From assembly GCA_001792895.1 (NCBI GenBank), contig MARA01000042.1:124001-188000 (forward strand): a stretch of DNA of 64,000 nucleotides, read 5' to 3'. Below the pieces are notes generated by a model. It ran no database searches. It was given only the letters and a program-made list of their open reading frames with translations, and was not told the DNA's origin. The position numbers were made by a program, and so were the translations under genes. Positions 10,939-21,734 of the stretch are shown piece after piece. The DNA comes from Lentinus brumalis. Its lineage: Eukaryota > Basidiomycota > Agaricomycetes > Polyporales > Polyporaceae. Numbering within the stretch: the first letter of the stretch is position 1; each line of letters opens with the position of its first letter.

Positions 10939-12124
10939 ATGCTACCTCTCCCCATTTCCTTCACCTCCTCCTCCCGACATTCTCGTAGACCTGGCTCGCG
11001 ACACTATCGAAGTACGCGCGACGTTCTTCTGACTCGGGCACGCATCACAAATCTTGGGTTCCTGCTTCTCGCCAGCTTCGCAGCGTTCTCCTTCCTCTTG
11101 AACCTCGCGTGGTACCTCAACGGCTCCAACGAGCATGTACACGACCATGAAGGACCATACGCTGCTCCTAGAGGGATCTGGGAGACATTAGCACGAGATC
11201 GTGCTCTGGAAGACATAGACCACCTGATCATGGTGCCGGGCCATGCCATCTGGAAAGGGACGAACTTGGAGGCGCGGCTGGACGAGGAACAGTGGGTGCT
11301 TGAGCCTTACCAGCGCGGAGGAGGGCGCGTGTCTGCATTTTTCAGACATATTATGGCAGGGTTCGTTTCCCTTGGTCTCTAAATCATTCATCAAGCGTGC
11401 TCAATCTGTGCAGCGCGGAGCTCGCGCGAGATGACGAGCATTCGCTCTTGGTATTCAGCGGGTGAGTGATGAAGTGTCTCCATCCCGCTCCACTGGTCAG
11501 TAACGCTGCCAACCAGCGGACAGACCCGTCCCTCGTCGACGACCACCGAGGCCGAGTCTTACATGCGGCTTGCGTACATATCCAACCTCCTGCCGAGGAC
11601 CTCGTCAGATGTCCTGCGTGCGACGACGGAGAACTACGCGCTGGACTCGTACCAGAACCTCGTCTTCTCGATAGCCCGCTTTCATGAGTACACCGGTCGG
11701 TGGCCTGCGCGCATCACCGTGGTCGGATACGAGATGAAGCGGAGACGTTTCACCGAGCTGCACCGCGCCGCGCTTCGTTGGCCGCTGGACCGGTTCGAGT
11801 ACGTTGGCATCGACGCGCAGGGCGATACGGAAGCCGCGCAGCAGGGCGAGGTAGGTCGTGTCACTCAGTTTACCCGTCAGCGTATTGACCGGCTCGGGTG
11901 CCGCGCAGCTTCAGAACGGATATCTGCCGTATACGCAGGACACGTATGGCTGCCATGGTTCGCTGCTCTCGAAGCGGCGGGCGCGCAATCCCTTCATGCG
12001 CTACCACTCGTACTACTCGTCCGCTCCGGAGCTCGGTCCCCTCCTGAACTGGTGTCCGGGGCCAACAGAAGGCGGGCCAACGGCGAAATACCCTGGGCCG
12101 TTACCTTGGGACCGCGGCAAGTGA
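10939..12124 (+). CDS. DUF218 (YdcF-like) domain protein with N-terminal membrane anchor
   Basis: The ATG at 10939 gives a basic N-terminus, then one hydrophobic helix (LGFLLLASFAAFSFLLNLAW), consistent with a type II membrane anchor. The luminal-looking domain begins IDHLIMVPGHAIWKG, the opening strand of the DUF218 fold. It continues across two short introns to HSLLVFSGGQTR and TTTEAESYM, matching the SGG-x-T...SEA pattern of this family. A third intron lies near 11851-11907. The C-terminus contains YLPYTQDTYGCHGSLL and ends at TGA 12122-12124. The ATG is chosen because it precedes the anchor and there is no upstream in-frame alternative. DUF218 proteins are conserved from bacteria to fungi, and the eukaryotic role is unknown. 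Confidence 0.82.
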
Positions 12125-12721
12125 AGGCGGCTTCGTAGCGGAGGGACGTCTGCCACCATGCTACCACCACATCTCGTAGGACATTGCGACTTTACGAACG
12201 AAGCTCTGTGCAGCATCACTTCACCGACCGGTGGAGCACGGTCCATTATACCGACATTACGCGAATACCCAGCATACCTAGATGTCGCTGTAGACTCTCG
12301 CAATAGTCACACGGGTACTCCTTGGACGGTGACTTCATATGATCTACCCCTTCTATGCGTGCTCAATTAGAAACCGTGGTTAACGCGGTGTCAATGCTGT
12401 GCACACCGACACCAGCGCTTCCTTGCGTCACGGTTGACTAGTGACTCGTCTCTTGGGATCCTTCATCTTGACCTCCTATCTCTTCCGTGCAGGATACGTC
12501 CGTACATTGTGCTGATGGATGAGCAAGACCACGCAAGATGCATCACCGACATACAGCTCATGACATCAGCAGGTTCTCCACGTGGACGAATGGTCGAGCC
12601 TTGAGAGCCAAGTTCTTCTGAGCGCGCGCGGCAGAGGTGGAGTTCCGACTCCCAAAGGGCTTCAAACTCTCGAGCTCCTGTCTTGTACCTCTCAGGACTG
12701 ATCATCGAGTCTGGGACGGGC
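12125..12721. other. Intergenic stretch, no supported gene
   Basis: I find no coherent coding frame between the DUF218 gene and the first exon-like piece of the deaminase-like gene. Confidence 0.45.
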
Positions 12722-14647
12722 ATGGCAGTCACGGGCGCCATCGCATCGCACAGGGCCGCCGTCGCGATCGTGGTCTCGTCTCGCCCTGGAGTCCGTGAGT
12801 CGGAGGAGTCCTCCGCTGCACCATTCGAGCTCTTTCCTGTGCTCCCTCACCCGGAATGCGATTCAGAACCGATCAGCGTGGCAGAGGTCTTTGAAGCGGA
12901 TCAGTGCGTGTTCATGAACTCCTCGACGCCCCTCTTCTCACCCCCACTAAGTAGGTCGAAGGTTCCCGTTCTCGCCGAACATGCTCGAGATCTGTTCCGA
13001 GCGCTCAAGTACGTCCACGAGGGCGCATGCAACATTCACGATGTAAGTCTCAAATTTGACCGGTACTTAGGCCGCGGCCACACTCAGAAAGGCAAAGCGA
13101 TGGGTGTTGTCCCGGTGCCGCCGCAAGCTCGTCGCTCGTCTGAAGGTGGTCCACACCAGCTGGCGAGACCCGGGCCTCATCGCCCTCCTAATAACATGGC
13201 AGACTACATTAAAGGAGGTCATTACGGGTTATATGGACTTGTCCTCGCCAGAGTACGAACTCGTTGTGGACACAATCAGACGGTGGGGCGTTGTCGACGA
13301 CGACAAGCGTGTGCAGTTGAGCGGTGGTGGGCCGCCCGATTCGTCGGTGATTGCCTTGCTTTTATCGTCGAGCGCATCCAGGACTTGGTGGTTTCTCAAT
13401 TGAAGCCGGACGACTTAACCTTCGTCCTTGGAGTGCTGTGAATCCTTCGAGTCCTGTTGTTGCTTGAGAAAACGAAGTGACTTTTCACGCAGACGTCGCT
13501 CGCATCCCATGTCAAGCCATGTAAGCCCTATCTCCTCGTGCATATTTTGATCTGCGGCACTTATCACGTCTGACATACCAGCGCCCCAAGTCGTCCGCCG
13601 GCCTGTCTCCGCCGCACGTACAGGACCACGTGGAGATGCCGGAGGATTCTCGGTCGTGGAAATTAGGCTCAAGACTGAGAATATGTGCGCCGTAGCCTCC
13701 GAATTGGGGCCCGAAGAACACGCGGCTGGCTCGGACATCAATACTGAAGCGAATGGAGATGCGTCGGCGGATTCACATGCGAGCAAGCATAGCGGTGACG
13801 AAGTCAACACCGAAGAGTACGACGCAGACATAGATGCGTAGTAGCAGTTCCATACAAGCAACAACAGCCATTCCAACTTGCTCTTGCAGGCATTGTCGCC
13901 GAGGAACTTCGTAAGTGGCGGAGGTGGTCTCAAGGGTTACTCCAGTCTCATCGTTCCCTGTAGCGGCCTCCAGCACTTACAACGAGGAGTTCGCATACCA
14001 GTATTTGGTGAGCCTGACAGCAGGTCTTGCCGCCGTGGACTACCTCTGTTGGAATGGCGTCCTCCCTCATATTCAAAGTGATACCGCTACCGTCGTCATG
14101 CTCGGCGAACCTCCGACCCAACCAACCCTCGAGCAGCCATCAATCCTCTTCGACGCCATAGACAAACACGGGGACAAGATACTCCAGGGGGATACCAAGG
14201 AAATCCTCCGCGGCAAATTAGCCTCTGCAGGAGGAGCGAGCTGCCGAGTCCATGCCGAGGCCGGACTCATGGCGCTGTATGCGCAACTGCATGGTGCGGA
14301 AGTGCCGGCGGACATGCAAGAGGTCGCTACGACATTCGTGAGTGCATCATCGAACTTTTCGGGGCGCTGACGGTTGGAGCATATCGGAGCGCTGCCTGTC
14401 GGGACCGCCGAGGTGTGTTGCTGGGCGTGCATGAGGCTATCGCAACGGCTCTTGAGAGAACTCCGTGAATGCTCGGTACTTGCACGCGGTCCTAGAACCT
14501 CGGGCGATGCTGATACGTGTTCTCCAAGACTTTCTTCTGCCGGATTCCCATAGAGTGGCGTATCCGTGGTCGCCTCCTCCCTTCGGCGTGCCTCCGCACA
14601 TCCTGCGCGCACTCCGGGACGACTTGGTAGCGGCAGTAGTGCAGTAG
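12722..14647 (+). pseudogene. OTT_1508-like nucleotide/nucleic-acid deaminase gene, frames broken
   Basis: The best evidence is at 13970-14647. An exon with YNEEFAYQYLVSLTAG leads to CRVHAEAGLMALYAQLHG, and after an intron near 14338-14383 to IGALPVGTAEVCCWACMRL. A histidine-containing HAE motif followed at a distance by a C-x-x-C type cluster is the zinc site of the deaminase superfamily. The VHAE..L...IG....CxxC arrangement fits the OTT_1508-like family known from fungi. The expected C-terminal pattern (RVAYPWSPPPFGVPPHIL) is present but in another phase; one base near 14463 would join them. Upstream pieces at 12722-12950 and 13104-13320 (WRDPGLIALLITWQTTLKEV, EYELVVDTIRRWGV) look coding but do not join cleanly. 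The gene is either degraded or has sequence errors. Substrate unknown. Confidence 0.5.
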
Positions 14648-16421
14648 GCTATCGAGCAAGCCGACAGCATACACGAGGACAAGAGTAAGCGTGACTTCGA
14701 GATATAAAATCCGCCAGTTTGGAAAAGATCGTTGTCCCCTTACTGGCTGGCAATGCTGGGTAAAGAAAGCTAGGCATGGGGTCACATAACCGCACAGTGT
14801 GTGCGTCGATGAACCTGTACGTACTAATTTACAAGCTTCTTTTTGTCGGCCGCGACGCATCCAGTGCCATGCAGGATGGTCATCGTCGTTGAAACCTCAG
14901 CTCTCAATGGTTCGTCGCGGGGCGCTGAACAACCGCTCCCGAGATCAAGGCACCGAGATCATGCTGGCTTCGACGAGCCCGCCTAGGGCTGAGTACTCAT
15001 GGTAGAGGTGTTCCGCCACGTAATATCCTGCGAGGTCGCCGAGGCGTCATCGAGCAACATACTGGGTGTAGGTCACCGCACACGCACACTCTCGTCTGCA
15101 CACGCGTTCCCTGGTACTTACTTGTTTCGAACAACCGGTCCTCCGGGATATTACGCTCGCGCAGGCTCTCATCGACAACGATCACATCTGCATCCGCCGA
15201 CATCCGCGATTAATTTTCGTGCGAACAGTTCAATGTTTGTGCGAGTCCGGTGTGCCTCGATCCGACAGGCACCAGCCGTACGCCGCACAGCATCGCGGGG
15301 GCAGATGCATTGAGTGACAGGGAACATGCACCGGCCATAACGTGTAGAGCGATCGCGACGGGGATATCCCGGTCCGTCGATGGCCATGCCAGGCACGGCC
15401 CTGGGGAGACAGCTCGGGTGCAGATGAGACTCGTCCGGGACGCGGAAGCAACCAAGCCGCGTCCTGCATCTCGCATCCCGCATCCTCGGGACCTGTGATC
15501 GCGGCCGCGGCAGTCGAGGCGTGGAGGGACCGCCAGGCGCGCTGTTCCTACTGAGATCTGGGTGGTAGATACAGGTACAGCAGGCCAAGGATACACTTGG
15601 CTAGGAATCCAGCGTATGGTGTAGGACATGCCGTGCTACGTTGTGACAGTGTCTGGACTCTGATTCATGATAGACGTGCAAGCTCGCGACAGTACTGTGC
15701 CTCCTCAGACAGCCTTTGCGTACGTACGATGGACATGTCGTATGGATCGATACAAACGTGAATGTCTGAACGTTCACGCTCCGGACCCGGGACTGGGAGC
15801 CCACGACCACTGACCACAACTGAAGGAGAGATACTTACAGTATGAATGTATGCGCGCAGCAGCTTGAGCTTGATCACGGGAATGGATTGCGCTTTGAGTG
15901 ACGGATCCGAGTACTTCTCGTCGCCGCGAAGGGCGGGTCTTGCCAGTGACTATCCAATGTATCGATACCAATACATTTGAAGTAACGCGTAACACGGGGC
16001 TACCAGACACCCGCACGGTATCTTCCGTGAAAGATGATCTACCCGACTCCAGCGCCGCGAGGATGCATGAATGTAGTCAGGTACTGTACACACGACACGT
16101 CCGCTTCTGAATCATAGACGGAGACGAACTGGTGTCAGCTCGAGACTTGAGGTCGTGCGGCCGTGCAGCTCAGCTCTGGAGTCTGGACCGTAGACGGAGG
16201 GTGTCCTCAGAGTCAGTCCTGTGCGAGCGCAGATGCCGAGGCCGAGGTACGTGTACTTACTCTCGGTACCCCGAGCACTAGCCAAACGGCCCCTAGACTC
16301 GGTCAAGCTCAAGACGGACCGTGACGAAGAACGCTACTGCCAGTGTAGCAGCCACCATCCCATGTCCGTCACGATTGCGGTATGTATTAGTATTGGTGGC
16401 CAGTGCAGTGCAGTGCCGGAG
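14648..16421. other. Gene-poor left flank of the tandem element
   Basis: Nearly 1.8 kb contains only short open frames with no recognisable protein, and no transposon ends were found. Its last bases (ending CCGGAG at 16421) abut the first GAAGCA of the element array. Confidence 0.5.
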
Positions 16422-16439
16422 GAAGCACGGTTCGGCCCA
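16422..16439. repeat. Left boundary: core GAAGCA plus right-hand half-site
   Basis: GAAGCA (16422-16427) is followed by CGGT and the 8-mer TCGGCCCA (16432-16439), the half of the inverted arm pair carried by the element's left end. Confidence 0.75.
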
Positions 16440-17295
16440 CCGACGATCTCAGTCCTCCGGCTGTCTGACATAAGCACAGCTACAGTCCTCGGCCGTCGCC
16501 TAACGGAGCGTCCGGACAGCGACCGAGGACCCCAGAGCGCGGAAACACGGGCGGCTGCAAGGCAGGAGGCCATCGAGCGAAATGACAAGTCCGCCGCGCT
16601 CTCCGACCTTGCAGCGTCGGAGTAACTGGTGATGAAACAGTCGACCTGCCCATTGAAATGAGAGACGAAGGTGGAGGACATGCACAGGAACGCGGCGGTC
16701 GAGAGTCCGCGCGCATCTTAGCGAATACAGAGGCTACCATAGTACTATGATAGTAGTCAGTACTTACCGTCCAGTGTAATCACAGCTCGAACGACTGTGC
16801 CCAGTCTTGTTGCGGCTCGTTTCGCCTTCCGTTAGACGCGTGAAGACGTTCAGAGGAACGAGCATATGTGGTCCACGAAGCTCCAGAGTTCTGCAAGGTG
16901 TCGCTGCAAGCGCGAACTCGCGGACGGCGGCGAAGCCTTCCGAATTTGGATGCAACTGGCGGCGGGCAGGTCACGAGATCCGGTTGACCGCTAGGACTGT
17001 AACTTTCCCACTTGGACTGTAACTCTTCCCTGAGGCAGCGGATTTCCCTACCCCCTGAATCTTGCAGGCGGCCCAGCAAAATGCAGCAAGCAGCGATTCC
17101 GATACCGATCAGTCACAGTCCTCAAGTTACAGTCCCTCGGCGGACGCCCCGCCCTGTGATGACGGCTCTCCTCCTGTCCCCTCTGTCCCCACCTCTCTCT
17201 CTCTGTATCTTCGTCGCATTCTTCGTCGCTTGCAACGCTCTCGGCTCGTGCCCAGTCCCCGTCGACGCACATCGTGAGCAGACTGTGCTTTTGTA
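16428..17295 (+). promoter_or_regulatory. Non-coding left end of the element with repeated GGACTGTAAC-type motifs and an inverted repeat
   Basis: No gene is supported in these 868 bp (also 26264-27131 and 36089-36956). GGACTGTAAC occurs directly at 16994-17003 and 17014-17023 and inverted as GTTACAGTCC at 17126-17135, with one-mismatch inverted forms at 17112-17121 (GTCACAGTCC) and at the extreme left end, 16479-16488 (GCTACAGTCC). An imperfect inverted repeat pairs TCCTCGGCCGTCGC (from 16486) with GCGACCGAGGA (16519-16529). These could be promoter elements of the nuclease gene or recombinase accessory sites; both are inference. Confidence 0.45.
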
Positions 17296-19887
17296 ATGGG
17301 CGTGAAAGGACTCTGGACTGTATGTTCCAGTCTCCTCCTCGCTCGTCGAAGTTACTTACCGTCTCTACAGCTGTTGAAGCCAGCATGCGTTACCGAGTCC
17401 TTTCGGACGTTATGCATACGAGAAGGGTTTGAGGGCGATCGACAAGACCGTCTATACTGGATTGGGATCGACGTCAGGTATGTCTACATTGCGTTCAGCT
17501 CTCCGCTCCCCCTAGCTCTAACACTTGCACTTCTTATTGCAGCATCTGGGCACGGCAATTCCAACTCGCACCGTACTCTCGCGGTCATGTACAGGCAGGA
17601 GAGAATCCAGAGTTGCGAGGGTTCTTCTACCGCCTTGCCAAGCTCGCTGAGCAACCTGTCCACCTCATCTTCGTCGCCGACGGACCCCGCCGACCATCGC
17701 AGAAACGCGGAAAACGAGTCAAGAAGACTCCGAACTGGATGATGGACCGAATGGAGAAGCTTGTCAAGGCATTTGGTTTTGGTTGGTTGGTTGTGAGTTC
17801 GCCAGTGTCCTCTCGCGCATGTCTCCTGACTCACTTCGTCATAGGCTGCTGGAGAAGCGGAGGCCGAGCTTGCGAAGATGAACGAGCTTGGCATCATCGA
17901 CGCTGTCATGACAGAGGATAGCGACGTCTTCATTTTTGGAGCACGCGTCGTTATCAGAAGGTACGTTACACCGTCCCGATTGTTCGCACCATGTCTGGAC
18001 TCTTGAGCCTGACGATGACATAGTCTTGACTTCAAGAGGGGTGCAAAGGATTACGTGGAGGTATACCGCAGCACGCGGATCCTCGAGAAGATGGGTCTCG
18101 CCCATGCCGACCTCGTTCTCCTCGCGCTGCTCAAGGGCAACGACTACGACAAGGTACACTTACCACGCTCCTCTTGTATGCCCTATGAGCCTGTCTAACT
18201 ACTCTTTCCTCGCCAGACCGGCCTTCCTCGATGTGGACTGCAGAAAGCCCACGGCCTCGTCAAGTATGGGCTTGGCAGGTCGCTCTATGACACCCTGGTA
18301 GCGCGCACAGACAACGACCTTCGGGTGCATCTGACGATCTGGCGCGAGCAACTCAGAGCCAAATTGCGCTCCGATCCAGATGGTTTCATTGGTCACGCGT
18401 GTCCCTCTCTCGCCATCGCTGTTACCGACAGCTTCCCCAAGCTCAAGGTCGCGTCACTCCTAGCTCGACCCGCGCTCCTCAGCCCAAGGGCTTATGATAC
18501 ACTATCCGGGCCTCGGCGCATGGATCTTGCGCAGATTGCAATGTTCTGTGAGGTCCACTTCTCCTTTGGGAGTCGTGCAGAGTTGTTAGTCGCCCTTCGC
18601 AAGGCGCTTTGGCCTGATGAAGCCGTGCGAATGCTAATCGACGAGGGCTTGAGACGCGCTGCAGATCATTCCCAGGTATGCTTCAGTTTTGCTGACATCG
18701 CGTTCCCCACTGACACTAATCCTTGACCAGATTCGCCACGTCGTCGACGTCAAGGTGACTACTGTGGGCGAACCACCAGCAAACGGCTATGCGCTCTGCT
18801 CGGTCTCCATTGAGGACACTGGTTTCAACGACATCGTCACCAGGTCGCTGCGCGATCTTCGCTCGCATCGCACTACCGTACAACTCTCAGAGGCTGAGAT
18901 GCTCGCGAAGGCGCAGCGCCCGTGCAGGGTTCGTTTACCCGCACTCATCGTGGAACGCGCACGTCCCCGCTTGGTCAACCCCAGGTTTGACATCGAAGGC
19001 TACCTCTATGGACATGTTCCGCCCCCCGCCGTGGCCGCATCTGTACCACCTTCAGGTGAGGCTTACGTCACATTGGTGTTTCTTCTGACCATGACCGAAT
19101 TACTCTCCACTGTCCAGGTCCCTCGCGCTCTGACATATACGACCAGCTTGCTAATATGGAGCTCGAGGATGTGGACGAATCCCTGCAGGGCTCACACTCA
19201 AGCTTACCATGTCTCGGCGTGCGTGCGCACCCTCTGGATATCGTGTCACCACCTAGGACCATCACGGAGATCCTCGATTCGGACTCTGACGACGACAACA
19301 ACGGCATGTTCATGGACATCGCTGACATCCTGCGCGAAGCTGCCGAGCTGCGCGAGTCACAATCAGTAGCGACGACGATGACTGCCCCCAGTTCTTTGGC
19401 TGCGCGCGCCGCCGCTCCGCAATCGGCTTTGAGCATGCCTTCCACATCTCAACTATCTTCCTCATCGGCTTCTTCGACTGCGACCGGCCCACAGAACGAC
19501 CCTGCTTCCTCCCCTTCTTCTCCCATCACGTCAATGACCATTCCCGCACCTTGCACGATGTCCTCCACCGCCGCGTCGTCTAGTAGCATCACAGCTACAC
19601 TGTCCACTTCGTCGCTTATGTCTTCCAGGTCGTCTCGCACCATGCCGTTCTCGCCGTCATTCACCGCCTCACCTGCATCACCGCCCCGCACGATGTTGTC
19701 CTCGAGCAAGAGGACATCATCATCCTCCATCCCTCGTGTCCTCCCGCCTCCCTTGGACATCATCGACCTAACCCATGAGCCTGTTGGGCAGGCTTATGAC
19801 TCAACCATGATAGACTTGACTTACGAGCCTGTTCCGACCCCTGCACAAGTTACGTTCGACGATGTCATCGATCTTACTTTGGACTAG
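17296..19887 (+). CDS. XPG/FEN-family structure-specific nuclease with C-terminal SIM-like triplet (copy 1)
   Basis: The family cuts flaps, bubbles or Holliday junctions with two metal ions. Reading join(17296..17319,17371..17477,17543..17792,17845..17960,18024..18153,18217..18675,18731..19055,19118..19887) gives 726 residues. MGVKGLWT opens the XPG N domain; D42 lies in WIGIDVSIW. The XPG I domain has GEAEAEL (E131, E133) and VMTEDSDVFIFG (D152, D154), followed by LLKGNDYDKTGLPRCG (D206), so the acidic active site is complete. A basic stretch KRGKRVKKTP precedes domain I, as in GEN1/Yen1-like members. The tail after about residue 480 is acidic and serine-rich and ends with three SUMO-interaction-like cores: IIDLT (685-689), MIDLT (701-705) and VIDLT (720-724). 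Position inside the element suggests a role in its recombination or replication; that is inference. Confidence 0.88.
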
Positions 19888-20365
19888 TATCTGTATCTCT
19901 ACCTCGGCTTTGTGTATCTGTAGCCCCCATTGTAGCTCCTTTACACCTGTAACTCTGTACATTAGCTCTGTATAACATATATTGCATGGTCCATAAGCAG
20001 AATCTGAAACTGTGTCCACGCGCGAACACCACCGATAGGATTTGGCCAAGCGCCTATTTCGATTAGGTCCGCTTACTTACTTTGACTACTACAAATATTC
20101 AATGTCCGCATAAGCTCCTTCTAAGCATTTTTAGCATCTGTGGGACATTCATACAATTCAAACTATCACTGTTTCAACCCCGCTTTCACTGTCCGAAACA
20201 GCACACAACTCTGCCCAGCTCCGGCGCTTGTTCTCGCCTCTCTTGCTCTCAGCTGCTGGCACGGTGCCGTCCTCAGTACTATTCCACGTACGTTCTGCTC
20301 GCTTTTGTTGTCAGTCTGGCTACCATTTGACACGTCTGTTCTAGACTGAAGAGGCTGGAATCGGA
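19888..20365. other. Spacer after the nuclease gene
   Basis: 3' flank of the nuclease gene (also 29713-30190 and 39549-40026). A possible upstream exon of the next gene reads in an open frame near 20165-20285 and ends at a GTACGT donor, but it has no ATG, so it is not annotated as coding. Confidence 0.4.
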
Positions 20366-21399
20366 GTGTTGTGTTGTGTCGCATCGCGTGTCGCGAGGTG
20401 TGTCGCGAGGCGTGTTGAGAGGCGTGTCGAGGGGCATGTCGAGAGGCGTGTCGAGAAACAGGCTACTGAGGTATGTACGTCGTGCTTCATTGTGACTGGG
20501 CAATCTTACCTGGTACCCTGCTGGCGAAGCGCGTCAATGTTAGTGCTTGCTCCAGGTGCTGGCTGGCTGACCTTCCGCATTATCAGACGCGGTCAACTGC
20601 CCTCCTGCACGCGACGCGGGTTTATGCCTCTCAAGGCGAAGAAGCTCCTTCAGATTGCGCAGCAACACATGAGCGAGGCCCAGCACGCGGCTGAGCTCTC
20701 GAAGGTCGTCGTCCAGGCCTCCGAGCCCGTTGAACTTGTCACCAGAAGCAGTCTCCGCCGCGACTCCTCCTTCCCAGCTCGCGCCCGACCTGTGGCAGTT
20801 CCCTCGCGTTCTCCGTTGCCCACCGTCCTCGGTGTGGTCAATGCAGCTCTGACGCGAGAACGTCGACGCGTGCCACCCCGCCCTCGTTGCTATCCCATGG
20901 CCTGCATCATACGCAGTCTGGCGGCTGCTGGTGATTCGTACGTGCTCTTCTCTCCCTCTTCGTTGCCATGCACTTACTCATCCTTCGGCAGTATATGAAA
21001 TTCCGCAAGGAACGCAGAAGTTGACAGGTCCTGCATGGGTCACCGCAACGGCCTCGTTGATGGGATCAACTTCGTCATCGCGGACCACACCCACATGCAA
21101 GGCAAGTTCCTCCTCCCTTCAACAACTCCACCCACGTTCTCGCCATCTCGGACCTCTCCGTCGCGTACCCCGTTCACAAGAACTGCTCCGGCCGCGTTCA
21201 AGTTAGCCGTGCCTGGCGCAATCTGATCTCCCTCATGCCAGCTCACCGCTCACAGAACCCGGTGGAGGACGCAACTGGAGTTCCGTGCACGATGCTCAAC
21301 GTTCTCGTCGTCTCGCTTGCCACTGTCCCGCACCCGCAGTCGTTCATGTTCCTCCTCCAGACGCTGTACACGCTCAAGGTCCCATGGCTCCTCGACTAG
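20366..21399 (+). CDS. Unresolved element gene of unknown function (copy 1)
   Basis: Codon use is strongly coding in parts, but I recognise no family and cannot join one clean frame. A 5' part includes a 12-bp-period repeat giving arginine/valine/glutamate-rich VERR-type residues. The middle contains KKLLQIAQQHMSEAQHAAEL and LPTVLGVVNAALTRERR. After a probable intron (20939-20994) come YEIPQGTQKLTGPAW, then GLVDGINFVIADHTHMQG in another phase, and finally STHVLAISDLSVAYPVHK through to a TAG at 21397-21399 in a third phase. Each of the last two switches would be cured by one extra base in a short G or C run (near 21039 and 21116). All three element copies share them, so they are either real decay before amplification or a systematic error. 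Confidence 0.4.
20386..20456. repeat. Imperfect 12-bp tandem repeat (GCGTGTCGAGAG-like)
   Basis: About six units of a 12-bp motif, variants of GCGTGTCGAGAG, in the 5' part of the unresolved gene. The same block occurs at 30211-30281 and 40047-40117 in the other copies. The period is a multiple of three, so the repeat could be expanded within a coding frame. Confidence 0.7.
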
Positions 21400-21734
21400 C
21401 TCGTCCCTGTGCTGAAGCTGATAGTCGTGTTCCTCACGCGCGAGAACCCGCAGCCCCGCGCTAATTACTCGAGATGCGCCGTGCAAGTTCTGTTTAGATA
21501 TTCTGTCTTTGCTCATTTGGTACTCTCCCTTGTCATTCAGTATATGTGCGAGTATGGTACATTACCGATATGTAGCGAGCGCGTTTGTATGAAGATCGTG
21601 CTAGTATGGTACATTGTAGGCGCATTGTCAATACATACACAATCATAATACGACATCAATGTCCATGCGAGAAATGAAGTAAGTACCCTGCCAATATTGA
21701 ACGAGCAAGAAGACATCACAACAACTACATGAGC
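21400..21734. other. Spacer between converging genes of the element
   Basis: AT-richer 335-bp stretch (also 31225-31559 and 41061-41395) separating the stop codons of the unresolved gene and the recombinase. GTATGGTACATT appears twice (near 21553 and 21605). It probably holds both 3' ends; no gene is seen. Confidence 0.45.

Noticed and set aside
17296..19887. XPG gene as the host FEN1, EXO1, GEN1/Yen1 or RAD2 gene
   Set aside because: The length, the divergent motif spacing, the SIM-bearing tail and presence in three copies inside a mobile unit argue against a housekeeping orthologue.
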